Shown: positions 1 to 8,322, counted from the first letter of the stretch. The stretch: 12,975 nucleotides of DNA from Actinomycetota bacterium (GCA_030017355.1 JASEIR010000052.1:1-12975); one strand, 5' to 3'. Translations and numbers: made by a program. Notes: generated from the sequence alone by a model not told the origin.

Positions 1-258
1 ATATCGTGGTTTCGCGATATAATTCTTTTAAAAGAGACAGACCGCGAGGATCTTCTGACTAATCAGGACTTGATTCTGGCGGTCAAGGAGTTTGCCGATC
101 TTTTTGCCAGCGAAGATGTATTTCGCTGCCTGCAGGCAATTGAAGAAACGAAGCAAAGTTTACGTTTTAATGTTAATATGCAATTAGCACTCGAAACGAT
201 GTTGCTTAAAATTCATGAAATAATATCTATCCCTGAGGATGCTTATTTCAAGGGATAA
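1..258 (+). CDS. holB: DNA polymerase III delta-prime subunit, C-terminal end (partial)
   Basis: The frame is open from base 1 to the TAA at 256-258, so this is the 3' end of a gene that starts outside the window; the visible 85 residues are helical. An apparent TTG start at position 70 is only an internal codon, because the frame continues upstream without a stop. There is no catalytic or Walker motif in this part. The assignment rests on length, the helical C-terminal character (for example ALETMLLKIHEI, as in the collar domain of clamp-loader subunits), and the gene directly downstream: ricT (yaaT) follows holB in many Gram-positive genomes. In the clamp loader, delta-prime helps open the sliding clamp. 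The identity is context-driven and would fail if the upstream sequence lacked an AAA+ clamp-loader domain. Confidence 0.6.
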   Translation: MSWFRDIILLKETDREDLLTNQDLILAVKEFADLFASEDVFRCLQAIEETKQSLRFNVNMQLALETMLLKIHEIISIPEDAYFKG

Positions 259-288
259 AGATTAAACGGCAGGAGGTTCTCAGAAGAT

Positions 289-1191
289 ATGCCGATCGTT
301 GTCGGTGTTGTGTTTAAAAGGGCTGGAAAAGTCTATTATTTCGATCCAGATGGAATAGATTTAAGAAGTGGCGAGAAGGTGATTGTCAAGACTTCTAGAG
401 GGACGGAGTTTGGAGAAGTTGTCTCTCCGCCGATGGATGTACCCGAAGATGACATTACTGCCCCACTTAAAAAGGTAATAAGACGTGCCACAGAAGAAGA
501 TAGAGAGCAGCTTAAAGCTAATAAAGAAAAAGAGGAAGAAGCATTTAAAATTGCCGAGGAGAAAATAGCAAAGCATGGGCTTCCAATGAAGCTTATTGAG
601 GTTGAATATGTTTTCGACCGCAGTAAAATTATTTTCTATTTTACGGCGGATGGCAGAGTTGATTTTAGAGAGCTAGTCAAGGACCTCGCGGCGGTATTTA
701 AGACAAGAATTGAACTGCGTCAGATTGGCGTGCGGGATGAAGCTAAAATGGTTGGTGGCCTTGGACCTTGTGGGCAGAGGCTATGCTGTACTGTTTTCTT
801 AGGAGATTTTGAGCCTGTATCTATTCGAATGGCTAAGGAGCAGGACCTGCCGCTAAACCCGCTTAAGATTTCGGGTATTTGCGGCAGACTTATGTGTTGC
901 CTAAAGTATGAGTACGAGGTCTACCAGGATTTCAAGAAACGTGCACCAAAGCGCGGCACAAAGGTTACAACTGAGTGGGGAATTGCAAAAATTGTTGAGT
1001 TTAACGTGCCAAAGGAAACAGTAATCGCCGAGCTTGAATCCGGCCAGCGTCTTGAAATGCCGCTTCTTCGGGCTTTAACCTGTGTTTGCAATGGTGAATG
1101 CAGACCGAGCAGTTGCAATGGAGATAAAGACGGAAATCATTTAGCAGTGGATGCTGGCGAAGACGCCAATGGCGATACCATCGATGGCTAA
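289..1191 (+). CDS. ricT: PSP1-domain protein, RicT/YaaT family
   Basis: This is a 300-residue cytoplasmic protein. The family signature is clear: the block GGLGPCGQRLCC at about residues 157-167, then PLNPLKISGICGRLMCC ending at residue 204. These give the conserved cysteines C161, C166, C167, C198, C203 and C204. In Bacillus, RicT works with RicA and RicF in an iron-sulfur complex that affects RNase Y-dependent mRNA processing, sporulation and competence; whether the partners exist here cannot be seen. An AGGAGG Shine-Dalgarno at 271-276 lies 12 nt before the ATG, a somewhat long spacing, and the gene follows holB by 30 nt, so the two are probably co-transcribed. After the family core there is an extra cysteine cluster (C265, C267, C271, C276) and an acidic tail. 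The family call is secure; the function in this organism is inferred. Confidence 0.93.
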   Translation: MPIVVGVVFKRAGKVYYFDPDGIDLRSGEKVIVKTSRGTEFGEVVSPPMDVPEDDITAPLKKVIRRATEEDREQLKANKEKEEEAFKIAEEKIAKHGLPMKLIEVEYVFDRSKIIFYFTADGRVDFRELVKDLAAVFKTRIELRQIGVRDEAKMVGGLGPCGQRLCCTVFLGDFEPVSIRMAKEQDLPLNPLKISGICGRLMCCLKYEYEVYQDFKKRAPKRGTKVTTEWGIAKIVEFNVPKETVIAELESGQRLEMPLLRALTCVCNGECRPSSCNGDKDGNHLAVDAGEDANGDTIDG

Positions 1192-1293
1192 TGATTTCAA
1201 TTATATTGACGGGCGCAAGCATACTTTTTAAGTCTTCACAAACCGTTAAAATTTTGTTATTAATTAGAGGTCGAAATAGTTGTTTTAAATTTT

Positions 1294-1366
1294 GCCACTG
1301 TAGCTCAGCAGGTAGAGCAGCTCACTCGTAATGAGCAGGTCAGCGGTTCGAATCCGCTCAGTGGCT
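1294..1366 (+). tRNA. tRNA-Thr (anticodon CGT)
   Basis: A complete cloverleaf can be drawn. The acceptor stem GCCACTG (1294-1300) pairs with CAGTGGC (1359-1365). The D stem is GCTC/GAGC (1303-1306/1315-1318). The anticodon stem GCTCA/TGAGC flanks the loop CTCGTAA, with anticodon CGT at 1327-1329. The T stem AGCGG/CCGCT holds loop TTCGAAT (1347-1353). The discriminator is T1366. The next bases are CAGG, so the CCA end is not encoded. The gene reads ACG codons. tRNA 3' ends are common integration targets, which matters because a defence island lies just downstream. Confidence 0.95.
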
Positions 1367-1376
1367 CAGGTCAGGG

Positions 1377-1412
1377 GCCTAGTTTTACTAAGGTAGCGCA
1401 TCTAGGCTTTTT
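1377..1412 (+). terminator. Probable intrinsic terminator after tRNA-Thr
   Basis: GCCTAG (1377-1382) and CTAGGC (1402-1407) form a 6-bp stem around a 19-nt loop, followed by five T residues (1408-1412). The place, 11 nt after the mature tRNA end, and the T tract fit rho-independent termination. The loop is longer than usual, so efficiency is uncertain. Confidence 0.6.
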
Positions 1413-1413
1413 C

Positions 1414-1433
1414 GTAAGTGCAGAGTAAGTGCA
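1414..1433 (+). repeat. Short direct repeat GTAAGTGCA, two copies
   Basis: GTAAGTGCA occurs at 1414-1422 and again at 1425-1433, an exact 9-bp repeat with an 11-bp period (about one helical turn). It sits directly beyond the tRNA-Thr terminator. Closely spaced direct repeats next to a tRNA resemble arm-type sites of tyrosine integrases. No integrase gene remains in the window, so this role is inference only. Confidence 0.4.
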
Positions 1434-2240
1434 AATTGCTAAATTTCACCCCCTTTTACGGCTCAATTAAAGTGAATTAGTAATAAAAGATAGTAGCACT
1501 TCCAGAAAATCTAGCTTTGATTTACTAGGATTATCCATTTGCGGGTAACCCAAGCGCTTGTGCGCTTGTGAAAAGATTGTGAATATGCGAATCACATTAA
1601 AGTGATAAAGTTCCATTACTTAGCGCGCTAAGACAAGCAACGCGACATGACCAACGGATAACTTATCCTATACCACCTAAATTTAAGGCCATCTACCAGC
1701 TGGAACAAGCAGGCTTCTAATGGTTTTCTAATAGAATTCCCCCTTAGCGCTTCCTCTTTTAACGGAAAAACCTTGGTAAGTCCTCGAAAACGTCTAATGG
1801 CACAAGCAACCCCAGGTGTTTAAATTTCGGAAAAACGCAAAATAGCGCTAACCCCTCACAATTGCAGCTATATTTTAAACTACCTACCAAATAGTGGGTA
1901 GGAAATCGCACCACTTTACTACGTTAAATTAAAGCACGAAAAGGAAAGTTTCCGCTGCTTAAGCACCATGAAAGATTCAACATTTTTCCCAAAGACTAAA
2001 GACAGCCAAGCTACCAGCTTTAGCCAAGGATAGGAACATCGTAAATTTCGACATCTTCTCGCATTGCATGCACATTAAGAGTTAGTGCCTGGTTTAAGTC
2101 AAGCCTCTTCAACATTATCCCAGATAATATTGCTACTAAGCCTTAAGCTTAACAGCGTTGTGTTATGCTTTAAACGAGGAAGTTTTTCGTAGGGCAAAAA
2201 TTGCGCCATGCTATATATCAATGAATATTTACTCTCATAA
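1434..2240. other. Roughly 800-bp stretch with no intact gene; probably decayed or non-coding DNA
   Basis: Stop codons are dense in all frames and no ORF of useful size starts here. The longest coding-like stretch I found by eye is on the minus strand, open from 1819 down to a stop at 1628-1630 (about 63 codons, no ATG, no family recognised). Small local structures are present: GGGTAACCC (1543-1551, odd-centred palindrome), the 10-bp palindrome CAAGCGCTTG (1551-1560), a tandem copy of GCGCTTGT (1554-1569), two copies of ATTAAAGTGA (1466-1475 and 1596-1605), and a hairpin CCTACC/GGTAGG (1883-1888/1897-1902). These do not build up to a known RNA class. The position between a tRNA and a defence operon suggests the remains of an integration module, but no integrase motif can be read. 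Confidence 0.4.
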
Positions 2241-2244
2241 GAAG

Positions 2245-2273
2245 TTGAAAGCCAAGTAGCTTGTATTTATCAT
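2245..2273 (+). promoter_or_regulatory. Putative sigma-70-type promoter of the defence operon
   Basis: TTGAAA (2245-2250) matches the -35 consensus at 5 of 6 positions. TATCAT (2268-2273) matches the -10 consensus at 5 of 6, with an optimal 17-bp spacer. The predicted start near 2280 would leave a leader of about 39 nt before the helicase ATG. A small inverted repeat CAAG-TAG-CTTG (2253-2263) lies inside the spacer, where a repressor could bind; that part is speculative. Confidence 0.55.
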
Positions 2274-2318
2274 AGAGCAAGGGTTTGCATTTGATTTTAT
2301 CTATATAGGGGATATCTT

Positions 2319-5300
2319 ATGATCATCAAGCCAGGTGACATCATAAAAGGCTCGAAATGGCCAGAGCCTGTAGAGGTTAAACTCTATGAAGAACGGGACA
2401 ACTACATACGTATTGTAGGCTCAACCATAAATTCACATGCTCATATCGATGATCTGCTTAAAAGAGACGAATTATCTTCGCTGGAACTCTCAACCATTGA
2501 GCTTGATTTTAAGGCAAATCCCACCGATACCTTCCTTAGCCTTGAAACTATGCGTTACCGGTTTGCGTCGCTATATGATCCACTTCTAGCCATGAACACT
2601 TCAAAAGTAGACCCACTACCACATCAAATCGAGGCGGTCTACGGCTATGTTCTCAAGCTGCCGCGGATACGTTTCCTTATTGCCGATGACCCTGGTGCTG
2701 GCAAGACCATCATGGCTGGGTTGATTATAAAAGAGCTAAAGCTTCGCAATATTGCTAAGCGTATCCTTATTGTAGCTCCTGGCCATTTGAAAGACCAATG
2801 GCGCCGCGAGCTAAAAGAACGCTTTGAAGAAACCTTTATCGTAATTGATCGCGGGATAATGGAGGCACTCTATGGTGAAAATGCCTGGTTAAGAGAAAAC
2901 CAAATCATAACGTCTATTGACTTTGCAAAAAGAGAAGACATAATACCGTCTCTTTCATCTGCGCATTTCGATCTTGTTGTTGTAGACGAGGCGCATAAGA
3001 TGAGTGCATATCGCTATGGGGACAAACTTGATAAAACCGGCAGATATAAGCTTGGCGAGGTTCTTTCGAAAGTGTCGGAACATTTGCTGTTTTTAACAGC
3101 AACCCCGCATAAAGGTGATCCAGAAAATTTTAGGTTGTTTTTAGATCTTCTTGAGCCAGGATTTTTTGCAACGAGCGAGATGCTTCAGGATTCAATAGCA
3201 AACAAAGATAATCCGCTCTTTATACGCCGCATTAAAGAAGATCTTAAAAACTTTGAGGGTGAACCATTATTTTTGCCAAGGTATGTAAGAACAGTCGCTT
3301 TCGATCTCGGTATAGATTCGCCAGAGGAAAAAGAGCTCTATAATGAGCTCTCTAAATATGTAAATGAGCAATACAATAAAGCTCTAGCTAAAGATAAAAA
3401 GAGAAATGTTGCGTTTGCCCTTGTAATTTTGCAACGCCGGTTTGCTTCAAGCACATATGCACTGTTAAGGTCACTTGAAAGAAGAAGAAATCGCCTGCAA
3501 GAATTACTCAGCGGTGTTAAAGAAAAAGGTAAGCTTGATGAGCGCTCTTTTGATTTTGAAACAATAGAGGATTTAAGCGAGGAAGACCGTTGGCATGAGG
3601 AAGAACTTTGGGAGACGTTAAGTGTTGCTGAAAACAGTGAAGAGCTTCAAAAAGAAATAGTAATCCTTGATGGCCTAATACAAAAAGCAAAAGATATCAT
3701 ACATGGCGAGGCAGAGCTAAAGGTGCGCGAGCTGCGTAAAACTCTTGATGAACTGCAAAGCAAATACCCGGGGCACAAGATACTTATTTTCACAGAATCA
3801 AAGGATACACTTGAATATTTAGAGAAGAAGATCAAATCTTGGGGCTACACCATCAACACAATACACGGCGGCATGAATCTGGAAGCCAGGGTGGAGGCCG
3901 AGCGTATATTTAAAAATGAAACCCAAGTGCTAGTTGCGACCGAAGCTGCGGGCGAGGGCATTAACCTGCAGTTTTGCCATCTTATGATTAATTATGATAT
4001 TCCCTGGAACCCAAATAGATTAGAGCAGCGCATGGGCCGTATTCACCGCTACGGTCAAAACAAAGAAGTTTTTGTATTTAACATGGTCGCTAAAGACACC
4101 AGGGAAGGAAAAGTTTTAAACAGGCTTTTTGAGAAACTTGAGGAAATCAAGCAAGCACTAGGAAGTGACAAGGTATTTGATGTCTTAAGCGAAGTTATGT
4201 ATGGCAAAAACCTTGCCCAGCTTCTTATCGAGGCTGCTGCACACGCTCGAGATACTGACGATATATTGAAAGATATTGATGTTCAAATAGATGAGAACTA
4301 TATCGCTCAAGTAAAAGAAAATCTTGGTGAAAGTCTTGCGACTCGCTATATTGATTACACCAGAATAAAGGAAATGGCAGATAGGGCCAGGGAATATCGC
4401 TTAATTCCTGAGTATACTGAGGCCTTTTTTAAAAAGGCATTTGAAGTTGCAGGCGGAAAATTTAAAGAGCGAGCGGATGGCTTTATATCCATAGACTCAT
4501 TACCTTTTGATATCCGCAAGATTGCAGAAAAGGATGAATTCAAAAAGCGCTTTGGGCCTATTTTAAAGCGGTACCCAAAAATCACATTCGACAAAGAGAT
4601 TGCATTTAAAAACACCGATGCCGAGTTTGTTTCTTTTGGCCACCCATTATTTGAAGCAACACTTGATTGGGTTGAAAGCAAGCTATTTATATCGCTGCAA
4701 CATGGCGCAGTATTTAAAGACCCTGAGGGCAAAATGGATGGTGTAATTTTATTCTATGAAGGCGAGATAAAAGATGGCAAAGGCACAGTTGCCGGTAAAC
4801 GCCTTTTTGCTTTCTATGTTGAGAGGTCAACTGATAAAATTGGCATTGTTAACCCAGCGATTATGTGGGACCTTGTACCAGGCGGCTTAAGCGATGCTAA
4901 CCAATTGAATATAGATGAGCTAAAAACCAATGTTCTTGGGACAGCAATAGAAGCACTAGAGGCTTATATGCAAGAAATCCTTGTAGAGCGCAAGCGGCAA
5001 GCTGAAATAAAAGAGCGATACGGCATTAAGTCGCTTGAATATCTCATTTACAAACTCGATGACGAACTAATAACGCTTGGTGAGCGTCAGGCAAAAGGCG
5101 AGCCGGTTGATATAGTAATAAGAAATAAAAAGGAAAGTAGGGAAAATTACTTAAAGGCTCTGGATGAGCTTAAGCAAACTGTATTGCAGGAAAAAAGCCT
5201 AACCATGTCAACACCTCGTTTTGTGGGTTCGGTTCTAATCATCCCTGAAGAAAAGGTTGAAGCTGCAATGGTTGAAGACGAAGAAATCGAGAAGATCGGC

Positions 5301-5651
5301 ATGCAAGTTGCTATGGAATATGAGACAAAAAACGAAAGGTTACCAGAAGACGTCTCGGCTGAAAATCTTGGCTTTGACATTCGCTCAACTAGCAAAGATG
5401 GAGCGAAACGGTACATAGAAGTAAAAGCTAGAGCCCAAACAGGTGCTATTTGTTTAACGCAAAACGAATGGTTCAAAGCCAGGCGCTTTGGCAAGGATTA
5501 CTATTTATACGTTATATACAATGCGGCGACAGAGCCGAGACTGCATATAGTTCAAGACCCGGCAAATAGCTTAAATGCCATCGAGAAACTTGAAGTTGTT
5601 CGATACGTTGTTGCTGCAGAGGACGTGCAAACAAAGGGCGGTATAGCATAA
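2319..5651 (+). CDS. SNF2-family helicase, DrmD-like, with C-terminal DUF3883 nuclease-like domain
   Basis: A 1110-residue superfamily 2 ATPase. The N-terminus has the WPEPVEV block seen in DISARM-type DrmD helicases. Helicase motifs are intact: Walker A DDPGAGKT (123-130), DEAH (223-226), TATPH (260-264), motif V TEAAGEGIN (from 541) and motif VI QRMGRIHRYGQ (570-580). After a long middle region, the last ~110 residues match DUF3883 (the NO VEIN C-terminal type), with GFDIRS, YIEVKARAQTG and a downstream NEWFKARRFG block. D1020, E1034 and K1036 are spaced like a D...E-x-K nuclease site. An AGGGGA-type ribosome site (about 2307-2312) precedes the ATG. The stop codon shares one base with the next ATG (TAATG), so translation is coupled to the methylase. 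The expected role is ATP-driven translocation on invading DNA, perhaps with cleavage. The ATPase call is firm; nuclease activity is inferred. Confidence 0.93.
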   Translation: MIIKPGDIIKGSKWPEPVEVKLYEERDNYIRIVGSTINSHAHIDDLLKRDELSSLELSTIELDFKANPTDTFLSLETMRYRFASLYDPLLAMNTSKVDPLPHQIEAVYGYVLKLPRIRFLIADDPGAGKTIMAGLIIKELKLRNIAKRILIVAPGHLKDQWRRELKERFEETFIVIDRGIMEALYGENAWLRENQIITSIDFAKREDIIPSLSSAHFDLVVVDEAHKMSAYRYGDKLDKTGRYKLGEVLSKVSEHLLFLTATPHKGDPENFRLFLDLLEPGFFATSEMLQDSIANKDNPLFIRRIKEDLKNFEGEPLFLPRYVRTVAFDLGIDSPEEKELYNELSKYVNEQYNKALAKDKKRNVAFALVILQRRFASSTYALLRSLERRRNRLQELLSGVKEKGKLDERSFDFETIEDLSEEDRWHEEELWETLSVAENSEELQKEIVILDGLIQKAKDIIHGEAELKVRELRKTLDELQSKYPGHKILIFTESKDTLEYLEKKIKSWGYTINTIHGGMNLEARVEAERIFKNETQVLVATEAAGEGINLQFCHLMINYDIPWNPNRLEQRMGRIHRYGQNKEVFVFNMVAKDTREGKVLNRLFEKLEEIKQALGSDKVFDVLSEVMYGKNLAQLLIEAAAHARDTDDILKDIDVQIDENYIAQVKENLGESLATRYIDYTRIKEMADRAREYRLIPEYTEAFFKKAFEVAGGKFKERADGFISIDSLPFDIRKIAEKDEFKKRFGPILKRYPKITFDKEIAFKNTDAEFVSFGHPLFEATLDWVESKLFISLQHGAVFKDPEGKMDGVILFYEGEIKDGKGTVAGKRLFAFYVERSTDKIGIVNPAIMWDLVPGGLSDANQLNIDELKTNVLGTAIEALEAYMQEILVERKRQAEIKERYGIKSLEYLIYKLDDELITLGERQAKGEPVDIVIRNKKESRENYLKALDELKQTVLQEKSLTMSTPRFVGSVLIIPEEKVEAAMVEDEEIEKIGMQVAMEYETKNERLPEDVSAENLGFDIRSTSKDGAKRYIEVKARAQTGAICLTQNEWFKARRFGKDYYLYVIYNAATEPRLHIVQDPANSLNAIEKLEVVRYVVAAEDVQTKGGIA

Positions 5652-6739
5652 TGGATAAACGGTTTATAGAGGAAAGCTTTCCGGTTAAAGAGGTAAGTGT
5701 TGAGTCGGCTAAAGAAAAAAATATCCGTCATGGTCATATATCAACGCTTCATATTTGGTGGGCAAGGCGCCCACTTGCTTCATCTCGTGCCACTAATTAC
5801 GCGGCTTTAATTCCAGCAATTGATCCAGAAAAAGAACCAGACAAATGGCAGACAACCCGTAATTTTATAATTAACTTTTCAAAATGGGAAAACTCGCAAA
5901 ATCCAACAATGATTGAGATAGCAAGGAAAGATATCAGCCTAGCAAATAACGGCAATGCGCCTAAAGTGCTTGACCCCTTTGGAGGCGGCGGCTCTATACC
6001 TTTGGAAGCACTTAGGTTAGGATGTGAGGTTTATTCAAACGACTTAAACCCTGTTGCTGTTTTGATCCAAAAGTGCACGCTAGAATACCCACAAAAGTAT
6101 GGCAGACCAAAGGAAGTTGAGGAGTGGGGCACGCTTGAGGGCAAAACGCTAAAAAATCCTTTACTCGAAGATGTAAAAAAATGGGGAAACTGGGTGCTTG
6201 AAGAAGCTCGAAAAGAGATAGGCAAGTTTTACCCGAAAGAGCCAGATGGCAGCATACCCGTCGGCTATATTTGGGCAAGAACTATACCCTGTCAAAACCC
6301 TTCCTGCGGTGCTGAGATTCCTTTGATGCGCCAGTTTTGGCTTGCCAAGAAAGCCAACAAAAAGGTAGCGCTTTATCCTTACGTTGAGGGCAAAGAGGTT
6401 AAATTTAAGATTGTTGGGCAGGCTTATGAAGAAATGCCGGCTGAGTTTGAGCCTGAAAAAGGCACAGTGGCAAGGGCAGTTGCCTCGTGTTTGGTTTGCG
6501 GCTCAGTGGTTGATGATAAAACAACAAGAAAGCTCTTTAGGGATGGAAAATCTTCGGCAGCGATGATTGCAGTTGTTTTGCATCACCCAAACAGGCAAGG
6601 TAAAACATATCGCCTGGCAACAGATGAGGATAACCGGATATTTGAGGAAGCTAGCCAATATTTAGAGATTATAAGAGGCGAGCTATTTGAAAAATGGGGC
6701 ATGGAGCCAGTACCGGATGAGCTGATAACTACGGTATGA
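5651..6739 (+). CDS. DUF1156-type adenine DNA methylase, N-terminal part (AdoMet-binding half)
   Basis: 362 residues, corresponding to the front half of COG1743-type methylases. The DUF1156 start is clear (RFIEESFPVKEVSVESAKE, then the HISTLHIWWARRPLASSRA block). The AdoMet-binding motif DPFGGGGS lies at 108-115, followed by SNDLNPVAV. A zinc ribbon is suggested by C214-x4-C219 and C280-x2-C283. There is no DPPY catalytic motif in this ORF; it is in the next one. The chain ends at PDELITTV, just where full-length relatives run on into a YGM-x-x-WGDLF block, and the TGA overlaps the next ATG by ATGA. Together the two ORFs give 890 residues, about the length of one intact family member. The gene is coupled to the helicase upstream. 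Either it is one subunit of a split enzyme or the 5' half of a frameshifted gene; see findings. Confidence 0.9.
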   Translation: MDKRFIEESFPVKEVSVESAKEKNIRHGHISTLHIWWARRPLASSRATNYAALIPAIDPEKEPDKWQTTRNFIINFSKWENSQNPTMIEIARKDISLANNGNAPKVLDPFGGGGSIPLEALRLGCEVYSNDLNPVAVLIQKCTLEYPQKYGRPKEVEEWGTLEGKTLKNPLLEDVKKWGNWVLEEARKEIGKFYPKEPDGSIPVGYIWARTIPCQNPSCGAEIPLMRQFWLAKKANKKVALYPYVEGKEVKFKIVGQAYEEMPAEFEPEKGTVARAVASCLVCGSVVDDKTTRKLFRDGKSSAAMIAVVLHHPNRQGKTYRLATDEDNRIFEEASQYLEIIRGELFEKWGMEPVPDELITTV

Positions 6740-8322
6740 GAAGCTGGGGTGACCTTTTCAACTCTCGCCAAAAATTAGCCCTCATTACATTTGCTGACAA
6801 GGTAAGAGAAGCCCACAAAAAGATGTTAGCTGAAGGATATGACGAAGAGTATGCCAAGGCGGTGGTGAGTTATTTGGCGTTGGGAGTAAATCGGATGGCC
6901 ACATATTTAGTTGTGTTAACAAGATGGAGACCTGATGCTGTTTCTTTTGAAAGAGCTTTCGATAGACAAGCCTTGCCTATGATTTGGGATTATGGAGAGG
7001 TTAACCCATTTAGTAATGTAAGGGGCCAATGGGATTTAGGGCCAATGTTAGAAGCAGTTGAGCATATCTCCATGTTTTCAATAAATGCTACCATCACTCA
7101 AACCTCTGCCACCTCTCTTCCTTATCACGACAATTACTTTGATGCTGTCTTTACTGACCCGCCATATTATGATAATGTAAGCTATGCTCAACTTTCGGAT
7201 TTCTTTTACGTTTGGCTAAAACGGAGTGTAGGCCACATTTACCCAGATTTATTTTCGACGCCTACAACCCCAAAATCCGCAGAAATTATTTCAGACCCTT
7301 ATAGACATAGCGGTAAGGCATCATCAAAGGAATTTTTCGAATCGATGCTCAAGCAAGCATTTCAGGAAATGTATCGTGTTTTAAGGCCAGACGGTATAGC
7401 TGTTATTGTTTATGCCCATAAATCAACTGAGGGCTGGGAAACCTTAATAAACTCACTTCTTGATTCTGGCCTTGTTATAACAGGGGCTTGGCCGCTTAAT
7501 ACAGAGATGAAGTCGCGATTAAATGCCAAAGAAACAGCGTCGCTTGCTTCCTCAATCTACATCATCGCGCGTAAAATCAAACGAGATAAAACTGGTTTTT
7601 ACAATGAAGTAAAAGAAGAGCTAAAGCAATACCTTAATAAAAAACTCCATCGTCTCTGGGAAGAAGGCATAAGCGGTGCAGACTTTTTTATTGCAGGTAT
7701 TGGAGCAGCGATTGAAGTATTCGGCAAATACGAAAAAGTAATTGACTTTGAAGGCAATGTGGTAAGAGCCGGTCGCCTTCTTGATGATGTGCGCGAAATT
7801 GCAACCAACTATGCTGTAAAGCAAATATTACATAACGGTTTTACAGGTGAGATATCTGATCTCACACGCCAATATGTTCTTTGGCGTTGGGAATTTGGCG
7901 AAGCAAAAGTGCCGTTTGATATGGCACACAAACTTGCCCAATCTTGCGGCGTTGAGCTCTCAAGAGAATGGAACAAACCAGGCGGATTTATAAGAAAAGA
8001 AAAAGAATTTATACGCTTTTTAGGGCCTCAAGATAGAAATATCGAGGACTTAAAGGATTCATCAGAACTTATCGATGTGCTTCACCTTGCTTTGCTGTAT
8101 TGGGAGAGAAGCCGGCGTGATGAGATGCTAAAACTTCTTAACTCAACTGGTTATGGCAAAAGCGAGGCTTTTTATCGCGTTGCCCAAGCAATATCTGAAA
8201 CATTGCCGAATGAAAGCAAAGAAAAGAAACTATTAGATGGCTTTTTATCTGGCCGAGAAAGAATACAAGCAGAAATAAACAAAAAATCAGCTGAAACCAT
8301 TAAGCAAGATCAACTTTTTTGA
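6736..8322 (+). CDS. DUF1156-type adenine DNA methylase, C-terminal part (catalytic half)
   Basis: 528 residues. It begins with RSWGDLFNSRQKLALITF, which in single-chain relatives is internal. The catalytic motif DPPY is at 141-144 (TDPPYYDNVSYAQLSDFFY), the signature of N6-adenine or N4-cytosine amino-methyltransferases. The remainder (about 230-528) is the family's long C-terminal region, which may serve target recognition. Read in this frame, the codons just before the ATG give D-N-Y-G, so the family's YGM motif crosses the supposed start; the upstream stop in this frame is only six codons before the ATG. I see no convincing Shine-Dalgarno, so translation would rely on re-initiation at the ATGA overlap. 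The AdoMet-binding motif is in the preceding ORF, so this piece alone should be inactive. The -35 box of the next module overlaps its stop codon. Confidence 0.9.
   Translation: MRSWGDLFNSRQKLALITFADKVREAHKKMLAEGYDEEYAKAVVSYLALGVNRMATYLVVLTRWRPDAVSFERAFDRQALPMIWDYGEVNPFSNVRGQWDLGPMLEAVEHISMFSINATITQTSATSLPYHDNYFDAVFTDPPYYDNVSYAQLSDFFYVWLKRSVGHIYPDLFSTPTTPKSAEIISDPYRHSGKASSKEFFESMLKQAFQEMYRVLRPDGIAVIVYAHKSTEGWETLINSLLDSGLVITGAWPLNTEMKSRLNAKETASLASSIYIIARKIKRDKTGFYNEVKEELKQYLNKKLHRLWEEGISGADFFIAGIGAAIEVFGKYEKVIDFEGNVVRAGRLLDDVREIATNYAVKQILHNGFTGEISDLTRQYVLWRWEFGEAKVPFDMAHKLAQSCGVELSREWNKPGGFIRKEKEFIRFLGPQDRNIEDLKDSSELIDVLHLALLYWERSRRDEMLKLLNSTGYGKSEAFYRVAQAISETLPNESKEKKLLDGFLSGRERIQAEINKKSAETIKQDQLF

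Noticed and set aside
1628..1819. Minus-strand open frame of about 63 codons as a gene or transposase remnant
   Set aside because: No ATG and no recognisable family motif; I could not support more than a vague resemblance, so it is only mentioned within the non-coding stretch.
4355..4732. 125-codon minus-strand ORF inside the helicase gene
   Set aside because: It is antisense to an intact helicase frame, has low-complexity composition and no ribosome site; other antisense ORFs in the window were dropped for the same reason.
6700..6745. Programmed -1 ribosomal frameshift joining the two methylase ORFs
   Set aside because: The frames differ by -1, but no slippery heptamer or homopolymer run is present near the first stop. 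ATGA re-initiation or a true lesion fits better.
2319..8322. Canonical class 1 DISARM
   Set aside because: Helicase and methylase resemble drmD and drmMI, but drmA, drmB and drmC are not in the window and a DUF499 ATPase takes their place.
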